Counted from the stretch's first letter, positions 1 to 9,704 are shown. The stretch is DNA of 64,000 nt from Methylaequor sp045563055 (GCA_045563055.1 JBJKUR010000007.1:1-64000); one strand, 5' to 3'. Notes: generated from the sequence alone by a model not told the origin. Numbers and translations: made by a program.

Positions 1-204
1 GGTTGGCTGGTAGAGCCTTCGAATGCAGAAAAATTAGCCAAAAAGATAATAGAGGTATTCAATCTGCCACAGAATAAAAAAGACAGTTTAGGTGATAACG
101 CTCGAAGAAGAATACAACAAAAGTTTAGTTTAGAAAATATGCTTAACAAAACTATGTCAGTTTATGAAGAACTACTCACAACAAAAGAAAATATTAATAA
201 TTAA
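1..204 (+). CDS. Glycosyltransferase, C-terminal end (partial)
   Basis: An open frame enters from the left edge and stops with TAA at 202-204, giving the last 67 residues of a protein. It opens with GWLVEPSNAEKLAKKI and continues to a helix of the form FSLENMLNKTMSVYEEL. This is the usual C-terminal end of family-1/4 (GT-B fold) glycosyltransferases, where a Gly-x-Leu-Val-x-Pro stretch follows the nucleotide-sugar site and a long helix closes the protein. Donor and acceptor cannot be told from the fragment. The end overlaps the next gene by 41 bp in another frame, so the two are probably co-transcribed in a surface polysaccharide or lipopolysaccharide locus lying mostly outside the window. 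Confidence 0.7.
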   Translation, partial: GWLVEPSNAEKLAKKIIEVFNLPQNKKDSLGDNARRRIQQKFSLENMLNKTMSVYEELLTTKENINN

Positions 205-1093
205 ATTTGGAGGCTTGGGTGATGTAATTTTGTCACTGCAAGCGATGTCTTCAATAATTCAACATCACAAATTAAAAAAGGTTTTGCTGACAGAAAAACC
301 ATATGATGATTTTTTTAGATATTCTAAGTGGTTTGACCAAATCATAACAATGAAGAGGAGTTTGTTTTACTTTCAAGACCTATTTCAAATAAAAAGAAAA
401 TTTAATGCAACATTTTTTTCTCACGTATATGATTTACAAACTTCTAAAAGGTCATCTTATTATTTGAAATTTTTCAAGTCTTATGATTCTATTACTAATG
501 GAATAGGTAAATACGCGAAAATATGTCATGATGATCCAAAAAGAAATAATTTGCACACCATCCATAGACAGAAGAATCAAATTTCACTGAGCAAAATTAA
601 ATACGTGCGAGATATAAAGATTGATTGGATGTTTAATTCCGAAATCTCAATTCCAAAAAAAAAATTCGCTTTGATTGTCCCTGGGGGTTCGAAAAAACGC
701 AAGAATAAAAGAATTCCTTTGGAAATTTTTTATGGAATTATTGATTTTTTATTAATGAAAAGATTTAAAGTTTTAGTAATCGGCTCTAAAGATGATGCTG
801 AAATATGCTGTAAGATTAAAGAAAAGTTTAGTGAAGTAGAAAATCTCTGCAATAGGACTACTCTCTTTGATTTAGCTAAGTTATCTAAATTTGCATCATT
901 ATCTATCGGTAATGATACTGGACCAATGCATTTGATTTCAAAAGGTAATAAAAATACATTTGTATTTTTCACTAAATTTTCTTCTCCAAAACTTTGCAGA
1001 CCTGTGGGAGAAAATGTGAATATATTCAGTTTCAAAAAAGATAAAAAAATTTTTTTTTTAGAAGTCTTAGCAAAAATTAAAACTTTATTATGA
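164..1093 (+). CDS. Glycosyltransferase family 9 (heptosyltransferase-like)
   Basis: This 309-residue protein looks like a family 9 glycosyltransferase, the group of ADP-heptose:LPS heptosyltransferases acting at the cytoplasmic face of the inner membrane. Two family features are visible: an N-terminal strand followed by KFGGLGDV at residues 14-21, and a C-terminal donor-site block GNDTGPMHL near residues 249-257. Length is normal to slightly short. The start at 164 places the family-typical ILIIKFGGLGD strand close to the N-terminus and overlaps the preceding glycosyltransferase by 41 bp. Together with that neighbour it suggests lipopolysaccharide core or surface glycan assembly. The exact sugar transferred is not determined, so no gene symbol is given. 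Confidence 0.82.
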   Translation: MKNYSQQKKILIIKFGGLGDVILSLQAMSSIIQHHKLKKVLLTEKPYDDFFRYSKWFDQIITMKRSLFYFQDLFQIKRKFNATFFSHVYDLQTSKRSSYYLKFFKSYDSITNGIGKYAKICHDDPKRNNLHTIHRQKNQISLSKIKYVRDIKIDWMFNSEISIPKKKFALIVPGGSKKRKNKRIPLEIFYGIIDFLLMKRFKVLVIGSKDDAEICCKIKEKFSEVENLCNRTTLFDLAKLSKFASLSIGNDTGPMHLISKGNKNTFVFFTKFSSPKLCRPVGENVNIFSFKKDKKIFFLEVLAKIKTLL

Positions 1094-1140
1094 TTACTTT
1101 ACGGGATTGACATCAAACAATATTTGATTTAATAAAAATT

Positions 1141-3054
1141 ATGCCTAAAATTACATTTCCAGATGGAAGAACCCAATCTTATGAAGAAGGAATAACTGGC
1201 TTCGTACTTGCTGAAAGCATATCAAAATCTTTGGTAAAAGAAGCAGTGGCAGTTTCTGTGAATGGCATTCAGAAAGACTTATGTGACATAATAGATGATG
1301 ATGCAGATGTAAAAATAATTACTAGAAATACAGAAGAAGGTATTGAAATAATGAGGCATACACTTACTGCCCAGGTTTTAGCAAGAGCTATCAAGAAGTT
1401 ATATCCAAAAGCTAAGTTAGCAATTGGTCCAACTATAAAAAACGGATTTTACTACGACTTTTTATTTGAAAAACAAATCTCAATTGAAGATTTTCCTGTT
1501 ATTGAAAAAGAAATGAGACAGATTATTAAAGATGGAAGTAAAATAATTAAAACAATTCAAACTAGAAAAGAAGCCATAAATCTTTTCAAAAAAGAAGATG
1601 AAAAATACAAAATAGAAATAATTGAGGACGCCAAACAAGAAAAAGATTTTCAAATTTATAAACAGACAGAATCGGACTTTTTCGATTTGTGTAAAGGTCC
1701 CCACCTTCCTTCTTTAAGCTTTATAGGTTCATTCAAATTGACTAAATTGGCTGGAGCATATTGGCGTGGAGACTCAAAAAATACTATGCTTCAAAGAATC
1801 TACGGAACAGCTTGGTTAAATGAGAAAGATTTAAATATTTATTTAAATCAATTAGAAGAAGCTGAAAAAAGGGACCATAGAAAACTTGGAAAAGAGCTAG
1901 ACTTGTTCCATTTACAAGAACATGCGGCTGGTTCAGTTTTCTGGCATCCAAAAGGTTGGACTTTATATCAAACACTAAAAAAATATATAAGATCAAAACT
2001 TGAAAAATTTGGATACAAAGAAGTAAATACTCCGCAGTTAGTAGATCGTTCGCTTTGGGTAGACTCTGGTCATTGGGAAAAATTCAGAGACCAAATGTTT
2101 GTTTCAGAGTCAGAGCAAAAGATTCTTGCTATTAAACCAATGAATTGTCCTTGTCATGTGCAAATTTTTAAACAAGGTATTAAAAGTTACAGAGACTTAC
2201 CCTTGAGAATGGCCGAATTTGGTTGTTGCCACAGAAATGAACCTTCTGGAGCATTACATGGGTTGATGAGGTTAAGATCATTTACTCAAGACGATGCTCA
2301 TATTTTTTGTACTGAAGAACAAATTGTTAGCGAAACCGCTGATTTTTGTAATTTACTCATGGAAGTTTATAAAGATTTTGGCTTTGAAGATGTTACTATT
2401 AAATTTTCTGATCGACCAGAAAATAGAGCAGGCAGTGATAAGGTTTGGGATCATGCAGAAAAGTCATTGATAGACGCCGTAGAAAAGGCTGGTTATGATT
2501 ATGAATTAAATCCTGGAGAAGGAGCTTTTTATGGTCCAAAGCTCGAATTCGTTTTGCATGATGCTATAGGCAGAGATTGGCAGTGCGGAACATTACAGGT
2601 CGATTTTGTACTACCGGATAGGCTTGACGCAACTTATATATCTGAGGATGGGAAAAAGAAAAGACCAGTGATGCTGCATAGGGCAATTCTCGGTTCATTT
2701 GAGAGATTCATTGGCATTTTAATTGAACATTATTCTGGAAGACTTCCACCTTGGCTGAATCCAGTCCAAGTTGCAATAGCAACTATAAATGATAATTGCA
2801 ATCAATTTGCTAATCAGATTGTTGATGAGTTAAAAGAAAATGGGGTAAAATGTATTAAAGATAATCGTAATGAAAAATTAAATTATAAAATTCGTGAGCT
2901 CTTTGAAAAAAAAATTAACTTCATTGGAATTATCGGAGAAAAAGAGTTGAAAAATAAAGAGGTAGTTCTTCGCACCCTTGGAATCAAAGATCAAGAGACA
3001 ATCGGATTAGATGAGTTTATAAAAAAAATAAAAAATTCTTGCAGAATTGAATAA
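1141..3054 (+). CDS. thrS: Threonyl-tRNA synthetase
   Basis: The 637-residue length and full domain order match bacterial ThrRS, which charges tRNA-Thr with threonine. An N-terminal TGS domain (about residues 1-63, MPKITFPDGR) is followed by the editing domain, whose HxxxH-type histidine region begins with HTLTAQVLA near residue 72. Next comes the class II catalytic core with KPMNCPCH (zinc ligand Cys), the motif-2 loop RNEPSGALHGL, and the C-terminal anticodon-binding domain starting near PVQVAIATI. The gene heads a translation cluster thrS-infC-rpmI-rplT-pheS-pheT on the same strand, an arrangement found in many bacteria. The 47 bp upstream gap can hold only a short leader, and I saw no convincing operator structure there. 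Confidence 0.97.
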   Translation: MPKITFPDGRTQSYEEGITGFVLAESISKSLVKEAVAVSVNGIQKDLCDIIDDDADVKIITRNTEEGIEIMRHTLTAQVLARAIKKLYPKAKLAIGPTIKNGFYYDFLFEKQISIEDFPVIEKEMRQIIKDGSKIIKTIQTRKEAINLFKKEDEKYKIEIIEDAKQEKDFQIYKQTESDFFDLCKGPHLPSLSFIGSFKLTKLAGAYWRGDSKNTMLQRIYGTAWLNEKDLNIYLNQLEEAEKRDHRKLGKELDLFHLQEHAAGSVFWHPKGWTLYQTLKKYIRSKLEKFGYKEVNTPQLVDRSLWVDSGHWEKFRDQMFVSESEQKILAIKPMNCPCHVQIFKQGIKSYRDLPLRMAEFGCCHRNEPSGALHGLMRLRSFTQDDAHIFCTEEQIVSETADFCNLLMEVYKDFGFEDVTIKFSDRPENRAGSDKVWDHAEKSLIDAVEKAGYDYELNPGEGAFYGPKLEFVLHDAIGRDWQCGTLQVDFVLPDRLDATYISEDGKKKRPVMLHRAILGSFERFIGILIEHYSGRLPPWLNPVQVAIATINDNCNQFANQIVDELKENGVKCIKDNRNEKLNYKIRELFEKKINFIGIIGEKELKNKEVVLRTLGIKDQETIGLDEFIKKIKNSCRIE

Positions 3055-3128
3055 ATTATGAAAATTTACATTTATAATCAAATTGCACAATTGAAAGGAA
3101 TTTATTTTAGTATGCAATTACAAAACAT

Positions 3129-3662
3129 ATGAATAAAGGAAGATATCAATCTCCTAAGCAGCGAGGTCCAGCTGTAAATGAAAGAATAAAATCCAAATCA
3201 GTTAGAGTTATTTCTGAAAAAGGTGAAATGATGGGCGTATACAACACCGAGGAAGCAGTCAAACTGGCATTTGAACAAGGGTTGGATTTGGTTGAAGTTT
3301 CACCTAATGCATCACCACCAGTTTGTAAAATAATTGATTACGGGAAATATAAATATCAAGTTCAAAAGAAACAAGCTGAGGCAAAAAAAAAACAAAAAAC
3401 TTTTGAGGTTAAAGAAGTAAAACTTAGACCAGGCATTGAAGATCATGATTACGGAGTCAAATTGAAATCAATTCAGCGTTTCCTAAATGACGGTGATAAA
3501 GTTAAAATAACTTTGAGATTCAAGGGAAGAGAAATGGCGTATCATCAAAGAGGAATGGATGTTTTAAAGAAACTTGAAAGTGAGATAGAACCTTTAGCAA
3601 AAATCGAACAAGTTCCAACTCTTGAGGGCAAACATATGACTATGGTTATTGCTCCAAGGTGA
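3129..3662 (+). CDS. infC: Translation initiation factor IF-3
   Basis: IF-3 binds the 30S subunit, prevents premature 50S joining and proofreads initiation codon and tRNA choice. The 177-residue product has the N-terminal domain with QRGPAVNERI and the LDLVEVSPNASPPVCKI stretch, a lysine-rich linker helix (KKKQKTFEVKEVKLRP), and the C-terminal domain ending in TLEGKHMTMVIAPR. The annotated start is ATG, whereas many enterobacterial infC genes use the rare AUU for autoregulation, so that control is not evident here. It lies 74 bp after thrS and precedes rpmI and rplT, which is the classic order. Confidence 0.96.
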   Translation: MNKGRYQSPKQRGPAVNERIKSKSVRVISEKGEMMGVYNTEEAVKLAFEQGLDLVEVSPNASPPVCKIIDYGKYKYQVQKKQAEAKKKQKTFEVKEVKLRPGIEDHDYGVKLKSIQRFLNDGDKVKITLRFKGREMAYHQRGMDVLKKLESEIEPLAKIEQVPTLEGKHMTMVIAPR

Positions 3663-3736
3663 TTATTAAAAATCAGGTTAGTAAATTTTAAAACTATGTT
3701 GATTTGAGTTAAAAAAAAGATATAAATAGTCCTGTT

Positions 3737-3940
3737 ATGCCAAAAATTAAAACAAAAAGTGGGACCAAGAAAAGGTTTAAAGTAACCTCCACTGGGAAAA
3801 TTCTCATGTTTGCAAGTGGAAAAAGACATAATCTTTCAAAGAGAACCAAAACAATGAAAAGATCATCACGAGGACCTACGGTTATGTCAAAGCAAGACAC
3901 AAGAATTGTTAAAAAATATATTAATGCAAAATTAAGGTAA
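3737..3940 (+). CDS. rpmI: 50S ribosomal protein L35
   Basis: This 67-residue basic protein begins MPKIKTKSGTKKRFKVTSTGK and contains GKRHNLSKRTKT, both hallmarks of bacterial L35, a small component of the 50S subunit that contacts 23S rRNA. Length fits the family (about 64-67). It sits 74 bp after infC and only 6 bp before rplT, the conserved infC-rpmI-rplT order. In several bacteria L20 represses this operon by binding a leader structure. I did not identify such a structure by eye in the short infC-rpmI gap. Confidence 0.95.
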   Translation: MPKIKTKSGTKKRFKVTSTGKILMFASGKRHNLSKRTKTMKRSSRGPTVMSKQDTRIVKKYINAKLR

Positions 3941-3946
3941 TTTATT

Positions 3947-4297
3947 ATGTCAAGGGTAAAAGCAGGTAGCATAACTAGATCAAGACACAAAAAAATAATC
4001 AAACAAGCAAAAGGCTATTATGGCAGAAGAAAAAACACATTTAAAATTGCCAATCAGGCTGTTGAGAAAGCTGGACAATATGCCTATAGAGATAGAAAAG
4101 TTAGAAAAAGAGAGTTTAGAAGGTTGTGGATTCAACGTATAAATGCTGGTTGTAGGATCCATGGAATGAAATATTCGACATTCATGAGTGGTTTAAAGAA
4201 AATCAACTTAAACTTTAATAGAAAAGTACTAGCTGATCTAGCAGCTTTAGAGCCAGAGTCTTTTAAAGAGATTATCTCTAAAATCAAAGCTGCATAA
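3947..4297 (+). CDS. rplT: 50S ribosomal protein L20
   Basis: L20 is an assembly protein of the 50S subunit. The 116 residues start MSRVKAGSITRSRHKKI and contain AKGYYGRRKNTFKIA and RKREFRRLWIQRINAGCR, which are diagnostic of the family, and the length is typical. The basic N-terminal tail binds 23S rRNA and the globular C-terminal part follows. The gene begins 6 bp after rpmI. The pheS start codon lies 11 bp downstream, so the ribosomal and pheST genes are very likely one transcript with no room for a separate pheST attenuator. Confidence 0.96.
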   Translation: MSRVKAGSITRSRHKKIIKQAKGYYGRRKNTFKIANQAVEKAGQYAYRDRKVRKREFRRLWIQRINAGCRIHGMKYSTFMSGLKKINLNFNRKVLADLAALEPESFKEIISKIKAA

Positions 4298-4308
4298 CTA
4301 AAAGATAG

Positions 4309-5374
4309 ATGAGTTATGATCAATTAATTGAATCAGCTTTAAGTGAAGTTGAAAAGGCATCTTCAACTGAAGAAATCGAAAAAGTTAGGGTAAAATTTTT
4401 TGGAAAAAAATGGTTTGGTAACTAAAGAACTGAAATCTTAAGGTTCACTATCTAATGATCAAAGAAAGAAAATTGGAAACGAATTAAATAGTTTTAAAAA
4501 CAAGTTTTTCGAATCTCTTGAAAATAAAAAGAGGTATATTGAAAATTTTGAAATCAATCAAAGTCTTGTGAAAGATTTTTTAGATGTTTCTCTTCCTGGA
4601 AGAAGAGAAGACTTTATTGAAGCAAAAATTCATCCTATCAGTCATACGATTAACGAAATTGTATCAATTTTAGGCAGTATGGGGTTAAGTTACGAAGAAG
4701 GACCAGATATAGAAAATGACTTTTATAATTTTTCAGCTTTAAATATTCCAGAAAATCACCCAGCAAGACAAATGCACGATACCTTTTACATAAAAAAGGA
4801 TAATTCTGAAAAATTTGTATTACGAACTCATACTTCTCCAGTTCAAATAAGAACTTTACAGAAAAAAAAACTACCGCTAAAGATTTTTGCGCCTGGAAGA
4901 ACATATAGATGTGATTCAGATATAACACACACCCCAATGTTTCATCAGGTTGAAGGCCTAGTAGTTGATAAAGATATTAACTTTTCTAATTTGAAATGGT
5001 TCTTAGAAGTTTTTTGCAAGACATTTTTTAAGAAAGATACAATCAAATTAAGGTTTAGACCGTCTTTTTTTCCTTTTACTGAGCCATCAGCAGAGGTTGA
5101 TGTGAACTATAAATTAGATTCCGGAAAGATTGTATTAGGTGAGGGTGATAAATGGATGGAGATCTTAGGATGTGGTATGGTGCATCCTGAGGTTTTTAGA
5201 ATGGCAAAAGTTGATACAGATGTCACAGGATTTGCATTTGGAATGGGAATAGAGAGATTAGCAATGCTAAAATATGGAATGCCTGATCTCAGAGATTTTT
5301 TTGATAGTGATTTAAAATGGCTCACGCACTATGGCTTTTCATTTTTTGACGAGACAGATTTAAGTTGGAGGTAA
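4309..5374 (+). CDS. pheS: Phenylalanyl-tRNA synthetase alpha subunit, frame broken twice
   Basis: PheS forms the alpha2-beta2 PheRS with PheT and carries the class II catalytic core. Translation from ATG 4309 gives a proper PheS N-terminus (MSYDQLIESALSEVEKAS) but runs into a stop after the A7 run at 4404-4410. Removing one A continues the protein (GLVTKELKS), then an in-frame TAA at 4439-4441 sits where a Leu TTA would fit, and the frame then runs clean to 5374. The intact part (268 residues from 4568) holds motif 2 (RTHTSPVQIRTL) and motif 3 (GMGIERLAML). With both lesions repaired the length is about 355 residues, normal for the family. Because the gene is essential and pheT is intact, I regard the lesions as probable consensus errors rather than a true pseudogene. 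Confidence 0.88.
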
Positions 5375-5375
5375 T

Positions 5376-7760
5376 ATGAAATTTACTTTAGCATGGCTAA
5401 GGGATCATTTAGAATTTGACAGTTCTGTAGAAATCTTGTGTGAGAAGTTAACCGAACTTGGTTTAGAGGTTGAAAGTTACAAAAATCCAAAACTTATTCT
5501 GGATCATTTTGTAATATCTGAAGTAGTAGAAATTAAGTCACATCCTAATGCTGATAAACTTAAAGTTTGTAAAGTCAACAATGGAAAAGAGTTAATTAAC
5601 ATTGTCTGTGGTGCATCGAATGTCCACAACAGAATGAAAACAGTTTTGGCTGAAGTAGGTTGTATAATTAAACCAGGAACTAATGAAGAATTTAAAATAA
5701 AAAAAAGCGTTATTAGAGGAGTGGAATCATGCGGAATGCTTTGTTCTGAAGAAGAACTTGGGTTATCCGATTTTTCAGAGGGAATTGTTAATTTAAAAAA
5801 AAATTGTAAAGTCGGGGATAAATTTTCAACTTATTTGAATGATGATTATATTGAAATTGAAATCGCAATAACACCTAATAGAGTTGATTGTGCCGGTGTT
5901 CATGGTATTGCAAGAGACTTGAGTGCTTCTGGGTTTGGAAAATTAAAAAAAATAACGCCAATCAAAATAGATTCAAGTTTTGAAAGTAAAATAAAACTGA
6001 CCAATACATTAAAGAGTTCTTCATGCCCGCAATTTTCTCTAAGAGAAATATCAGGAGTTAAAAATGTTAATTCGCCTGAATCTTTAATGGTAAGGCTTCA
6101 AAGGTCTGGATTAAAAGTTATTTCTGGTTTGGTTGACGTTACAAATTATTTGACCATTGATTTCTGTAGGCCACTTCACGTGTTTGATAGGGATAAAATA
6201 AAAGGTGAAATAAAAATACGAAATTCAAAAAATGGTGAAAAATTTTTTGGACTTGATGATAAAGATTATATTTTAGATGACGGAATGATCGTAATATGCG
6301 ACGAGGAGAAAATAATTAGTTTAGCCGGAATCATGGGAGGTAAAAATACTGCCTGCGACGAGAAAACTAAAAATATTCTATTGGAGTCTGCATATTTCTG
6401 TCCAGATAAAATTTCATGGGCAGGAAGGAACTTAAATATTGTAAGTGATGCAAGATATAGGTTTGAGAGGGGCATTGATCCAAAATCTACAATAATTGGT
6501 ATGGAGTTAGCTACTAATATGATTATCGAAAATTGTGGAGGACAAGTTGGCTCAATCGTAAGCGACTCTGTTCAGTGCAATAAAAAATTGCAAATTTCAG
6601 TCGAAAAGATTTTTTTTGAAAAAATCCTTGGCAGTTTTATTGATGATTCAACCATCATAGAAAAGCTGGAAAAAATAGGATGTAATGTAGAAAAGTATGA
6701 AAAAATCTTGAATGTGACTCCTCCAAGTTGGCGCCCAGATATAAAGATTAAAGAGGATCTAGTTGAGGAGGTTGGAAGACTTGTGGGGTACAATAAAATA
6801 CCTGCAAAACAATTTGATACCAATCATAATAAAGATGAAAGTTTAATTTCAGTCTCACAAAAATTAAAAAAAAAAATAAGAGAATTGTTAGTCAGCAAGA
6901 ATATAATGGAGATTATATCTTGGACATTTGTAAATAAGAAATGGGAATCATATCTAGGAGCAAAAAAAATACTTGAATTGGAAAACCCAATAAGCAGCGA
7001 ACTATCATGTTTAAGATCAAATCTTGTAGGGGGACTATTAAATTTAATTAGTAAAAACAACAATAAGAATGTAAATAATATTTCTGTATTTGAAATTGGT
7101 CCTGTTTTCCATGGTGCAAAACCTGGGGAACAATCAGATCATTTAACAATAATTAGATCAGGAAAGGCTTCTGATAAAAATTGGACTCTAGGAAATAGAA
7201 ATTTTGATATTTATGACTTAAAGTCAAACATTTTGGATGTATGTAAAGTATTTAAGTTGTCCGAAAATAAATTAAAGATCATTATAGAAAAAATAAGTTA
7301 TTTACATCCTGGTAAAAGTGCAAGTTTCTATTTAGGTGAAACAAAAATTGGAAATTTTGGTGAACTGCACCCTTCAGTAACTAAAGCATTTAAACTTAAA
7401 AACAATACATATTTGTGTGAAGTTTTTATCTCAAATGTTTTAAAAATCTATAAAGATAAAGGTCAGGTTAGAAATAGATTTCGAGCATCAACATTTCAGG
7501 CTTCCACACGAGACTTTTCTTTCGAGGTAGATATTAAGCTCCAATCGATTGATTTAGTTAATTTAGTGAAAAGTGTAGACAAAGAAATCATATCGGATGT
7601 GAAAGTTTTCGATAACTTTGAAAATAACAATATTAGGTCAATTGCATTAGAGGTTGTTATGCAATCAGAAAAGAAAACATTAACAGACGAGGAAATAAAT
7701 AATGTTTCTAAAAAAATAGTTGAAAGGGCCGAAGTAGAGTTAAACGCAAGGCTGAGATAA
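5376..7760 (+). CDS. pheT: Phenylalanyl-tRNA synthetase beta subunit
   Basis: This 794-residue protein is the beta subunit that binds tRNA-Phe and edits mischarged tyrosine. Visible domains are the N-terminal MKFTLAWLRDHLEF segment, an EMAP-type tRNA-binding domain (about residues 40-150, HPNADKLKVCKV), and the B3/4 editing region with ITPNRVDCAGVHGIARDL. The B5 domain (WRPDIKIKEDLVEEVGR) and a C-terminal ferredoxin-like anticodon-binding domain (FQASTRDFSFEVD) complete it. It starts one base after the pheS stop, and its own stop overlaps the lepA start (TAATG). The frame is uninterrupted, in contrast to pheS. Confidence 0.97.
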   Translation: MKFTLAWLRDHLEFDSSVEILCEKLTELGLEVESYKNPKLILDHFVISEVVEIKSHPNADKLKVCKVNNGKELINIVCGASNVHNRMKTVLAEVGCIIKPGTNEEFKIKKSVIRGVESCGMLCSEEELGLSDFSEGIVNLKKNCKVGDKFSTYLNDDYIEIEIAITPNRVDCAGVHGIARDLSASGFGKLKKITPIKIDSSFESKIKLTNTLKSSSCPQFSLREISGVKNVNSPESLMVRLQRSGLKVISGLVDVTNYLTIDFCRPLHVFDRDKIKGEIKIRNSKNGEKFFGLDDKDYILDDGMIVICDEEKIISLAGIMGGKNTACDEKTKNILLESAYFCPDKISWAGRNLNIVSDARYRFERGIDPKSTIIGMELATNMIIENCGGQVGSIVSDSVQCNKKLQISVEKIFFEKILGSFIDDSTIIEKLEKIGCNVEKYEKILNVTPPSWRPDIKIKEDLVEEVGRLVGYNKIPAKQFDTNHNKDESLISVSQKLKKKIRELLVSKNIMEIISWTFVNKKWESYLGAKKILELENPISSELSCLRSNLVGGLLNLISKNNNKNVNNISVFEIGPVFHGAKPGEQSDHLTIIRSGKASDKNWTLGNRNFDIYDLKSNILDVCKVFKLSENKLKIIIEKISYLHPGKSASFYLGETKIGNFGELHPSVTKAFKLKNNTYLCEVFISNVLKIYKDKGQVRNRFRASTFQASTRDFSFEVDIKLQSIDLVNLVKSVDKEIISDVKVFDNFENNNIRSIALEVVMQSEKKTLTDEEINNVSKKIVERAEVELNARLR

Positions 7761-9559
7761 TGTCATTAAAAAATATAAGGAACTTTTCAATCATAGCTCA
7801 CATTGATCATGGAAAATCTACACTTGCTGATAGGATTATTCAAAAATGTGATGGTTTATCAGATAGAGAAATGAAAGAGCAGGTTCTTGATTCAATGGAT
7901 ATTGAGAGGGAACGAGGTATAACTATCAAAGCACAAACAGTTTTTTTGGAATACAAATCAAAAAATAATAGTGTGTATAATTTGAATTTAATGGACACAC
8001 CTGGACATGTTGACTTCTCATATGAAGTAAGCAGATCTCTTGCTTCATGTGAAGGATCTCTTTTAGTTGTGGATGCCTCTCAAGGAGTAGAGGCACAAAC
8101 TTTAGCAAATGTATATCAAGCTATTGAGAATAATCATGAGATTATACCAGTGCTAAATAAGATTGATCTTCCGTCTTCTGAACCCGATAGAATTAAAAAT
8201 CAGATAGAAGAGGTTATAGGTATAGATGCTTCAGATTCAATTTTAGTTTCTGCCAAGACAGGAAATGGGGTTGATGTATTGCTAGAAGCAATCGTTAATA
8301 GGTTGCCATCCCCTAAAGTGTCTGAAGGAAATACTTTAATCGCAATGTTAATTGACAGTTGGTATGATCCTTATCTTGGAGTGATAATTCTGGTAAGAAT
8401 TCAGTCTGGGGAATTAAGAAAAGGAATGAAATTAAAAATGATTGGAACAAATGCATCCTACGTAGTAGAAAAATGTGGATTTTTTACACCAAAAATAAAA
8501 TACTCTGATGTTTTGAAAGTTGGAGAAATCGGTTTTATAACTGCTGGTATAAAACATGTGAGTGACTGTAAGGTTGGCGATACAATTACGGATGCCATAA
8601 GACCAGTTGAAAAACCTCTACCAGGTTTTAAACCAAGTCAACCAGTTGTGTTTTGTGGTTTATATCCTGTAGATGCTGATGAATACGATGTATTGAAGGA
8701 TGGCCTTCAAAAGCTTGGGCTAAATGACGCCAGTTTTTCATTTGAACCAGAGACATCAGCAGCTTTAGGTCTGGGTTTTAGATGCGGGTTTTTAGGGTTA
8801 TTACATCTAGAGATTATACAGGAAAGATTAAAGAGAGAATTTAACTTAAACCTCATTACTACATCACCCTCAGTTGTCTATAAAATAGAGTTGCAGGATA
8901 ATAAAACAATTGAAGTTCATAATCCATCAGAACTTCCAGATGTAACGCTTATAAAAAAAATCACTGAACCAATTATTAAAGCAACAATTATACTTCCAGA
9001 TGAATATTTAGGTGCTGTAATTAAATTGTGTACTGATAGAAGGGGTATTCAGAAGAATTTGAGTTACGTCGGTAAAAGAGCGATGATAGAGTATTTTCTT
9101 CCACTTTCAGAGGTAGTATTTGATTTTTATGATAAACTTAAATCTGTAACTAGCGGATATGCAAGTTTTGACTATGAGTTGCAAGATTACAATGATAGCG
9201 ATTTAGTTAAAGTTCAAATCTTGGTAAACTCTGAACCAGTTGATGCATTATCATTTATTTGCCATCGCTCTAAGTCAGTATCAAGGGGGAAAGTTTATTG
9301 TGAAAAACTTAGCAAACTAATTCCAAAGCAGCAATTTAAAATACCAGTGCAGGCTGCCATTGGTGGAAAAATCATAGCAAGAGAAACTATTAGTAGTTTC
9401 AGAAAAGATGTAACCGCAAAATTATATGGGGGAGACGTTACAAGAAAAAATAAACTATTAGACAAACAAAAGAAGGGAAAAAAAAGAATGAGACAGTTTG
9501 GAAAAGTTGAAATTCCACAAACTGCCTTCATAAATGTCTTAAAAACTTCAGGTAATTAA
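7760..9559 (+). CDS. lepA: Elongation factor 4, ribosomal back-translocase
   Basis: LepA/EF4 is a translational GTPase related to EF-G that acts on stalled or mistranslocated ribosomes. The 599-residue length is exactly that of the family. GTPase motifs are clear: AHIDHGKSTL (G1, residues about 13-22), DTPGHVDF (G3) and NKIDLP (G4). The LepA-specific C-terminal domain is present with YGGDVTRKNKLLDKQKKGKKRM near the end. The start codon overlaps the pheT stop by one base, which indicates translational coupling. A tRNA-Ser gene follows 2 bp after its stop codon. Confidence 0.97.
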   Translation: MSLKNIRNFSIIAHIDHGKSTLADRIIQKCDGLSDREMKEQVLDSMDIERERGITIKAQTVFLEYKSKNNSVYNLNLMDTPGHVDFSYEVSRSLASCEGSLLVVDASQGVEAQTLANVYQAIENNHEIIPVLNKIDLPSSEPDRIKNQIEEVIGIDASDSILVSAKTGNGVDVLLEAIVNRLPSPKVSEGNTLIAMLIDSWYDPYLGVIILVRIQSGELRKGMKLKMIGTNASYVVEKCGFFTPKIKYSDVLKVGEIGFITAGIKHVSDCKVGDTITDAIRPVEKPLPGFKPSQPVVFCGLYPVDADEYDVLKDGLQKLGLNDASFSFEPETSAALGLGFRCGFLGLLHLEIIQERLKREFNLNLITTSPSVVYKIELQDNKTIEVHNPSELPDVTLIKKITEPIIKATIILPDEYLGAVIKLCTDRRGIQKNLSYVGKRAMIEYFLPLSEVVFDFYDKLKSVTSGYASFDYELQDYNDSDLVKVQILVNSEPVDALSFICHRSKSVSRGKVYCEKLSKLIPKQQFKIPVQAAIGGKIIARETISSFRKDVTAKLYGGDVTRKNKLLDKQKKGKKRMRQFGKVEIPQTAFINVLKTSGN

Positions 9560-9561
9560 AT

Positions 9562-9651
9562 GGAGAGGTGGCCGAGTGGTTTAAGGCGCACGCTTGGAAA
9601 GCGTGTAAACAGGCAACTGTTTCGGGGGTTCGAATCCCTTCCTCTCCGCCA
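9562..9651 (+). tRNA. tRNA-Ser(GGA)
   Basis: The cloverleaf can be drawn by eye. The acceptor stem GGAGAGG pairs with CCTCTCC, the anticodon stem CACGC pairs with GCGTG around the loop TTGGAAA (anticodon GGA), and the extended variable arm is typical of serine tRNAs. The T loop reads GGTTCGAATCC. The discriminator is G and the CCA end is encoded (9649-9651). It begins two bases after the lepA stop codon, so it may be read through from the lepA transcript. A run of 16 or more T lies about 20 bp downstream, without a clear stem before it. Confidence 0.95.
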
Positions 9652-9704
9652 AAAAATGAAAACTAAACAATGTTTTTTTTTTTTTTTGATATAAATTATA
9701 CTAT

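Noticed and set aside
4298..4308. Leader attenuator for pheST
   Set aside because: The gap to rplT is 11 bp, so no peptide or hairpin fits.
4568..5374. Truncated PheS starting at GTG 4568
   Set aside because: The upstream sequence from 4309 encodes the missing PheS N-terminus once one base is removed, so a real short start is unlikely.
9665..9690. T16 or longer run after tRNA-Ser as an intrinsic terminator
   Set aside because: No stable stem precedes the T run, so it could be only a weak pause or part of a promoter region.
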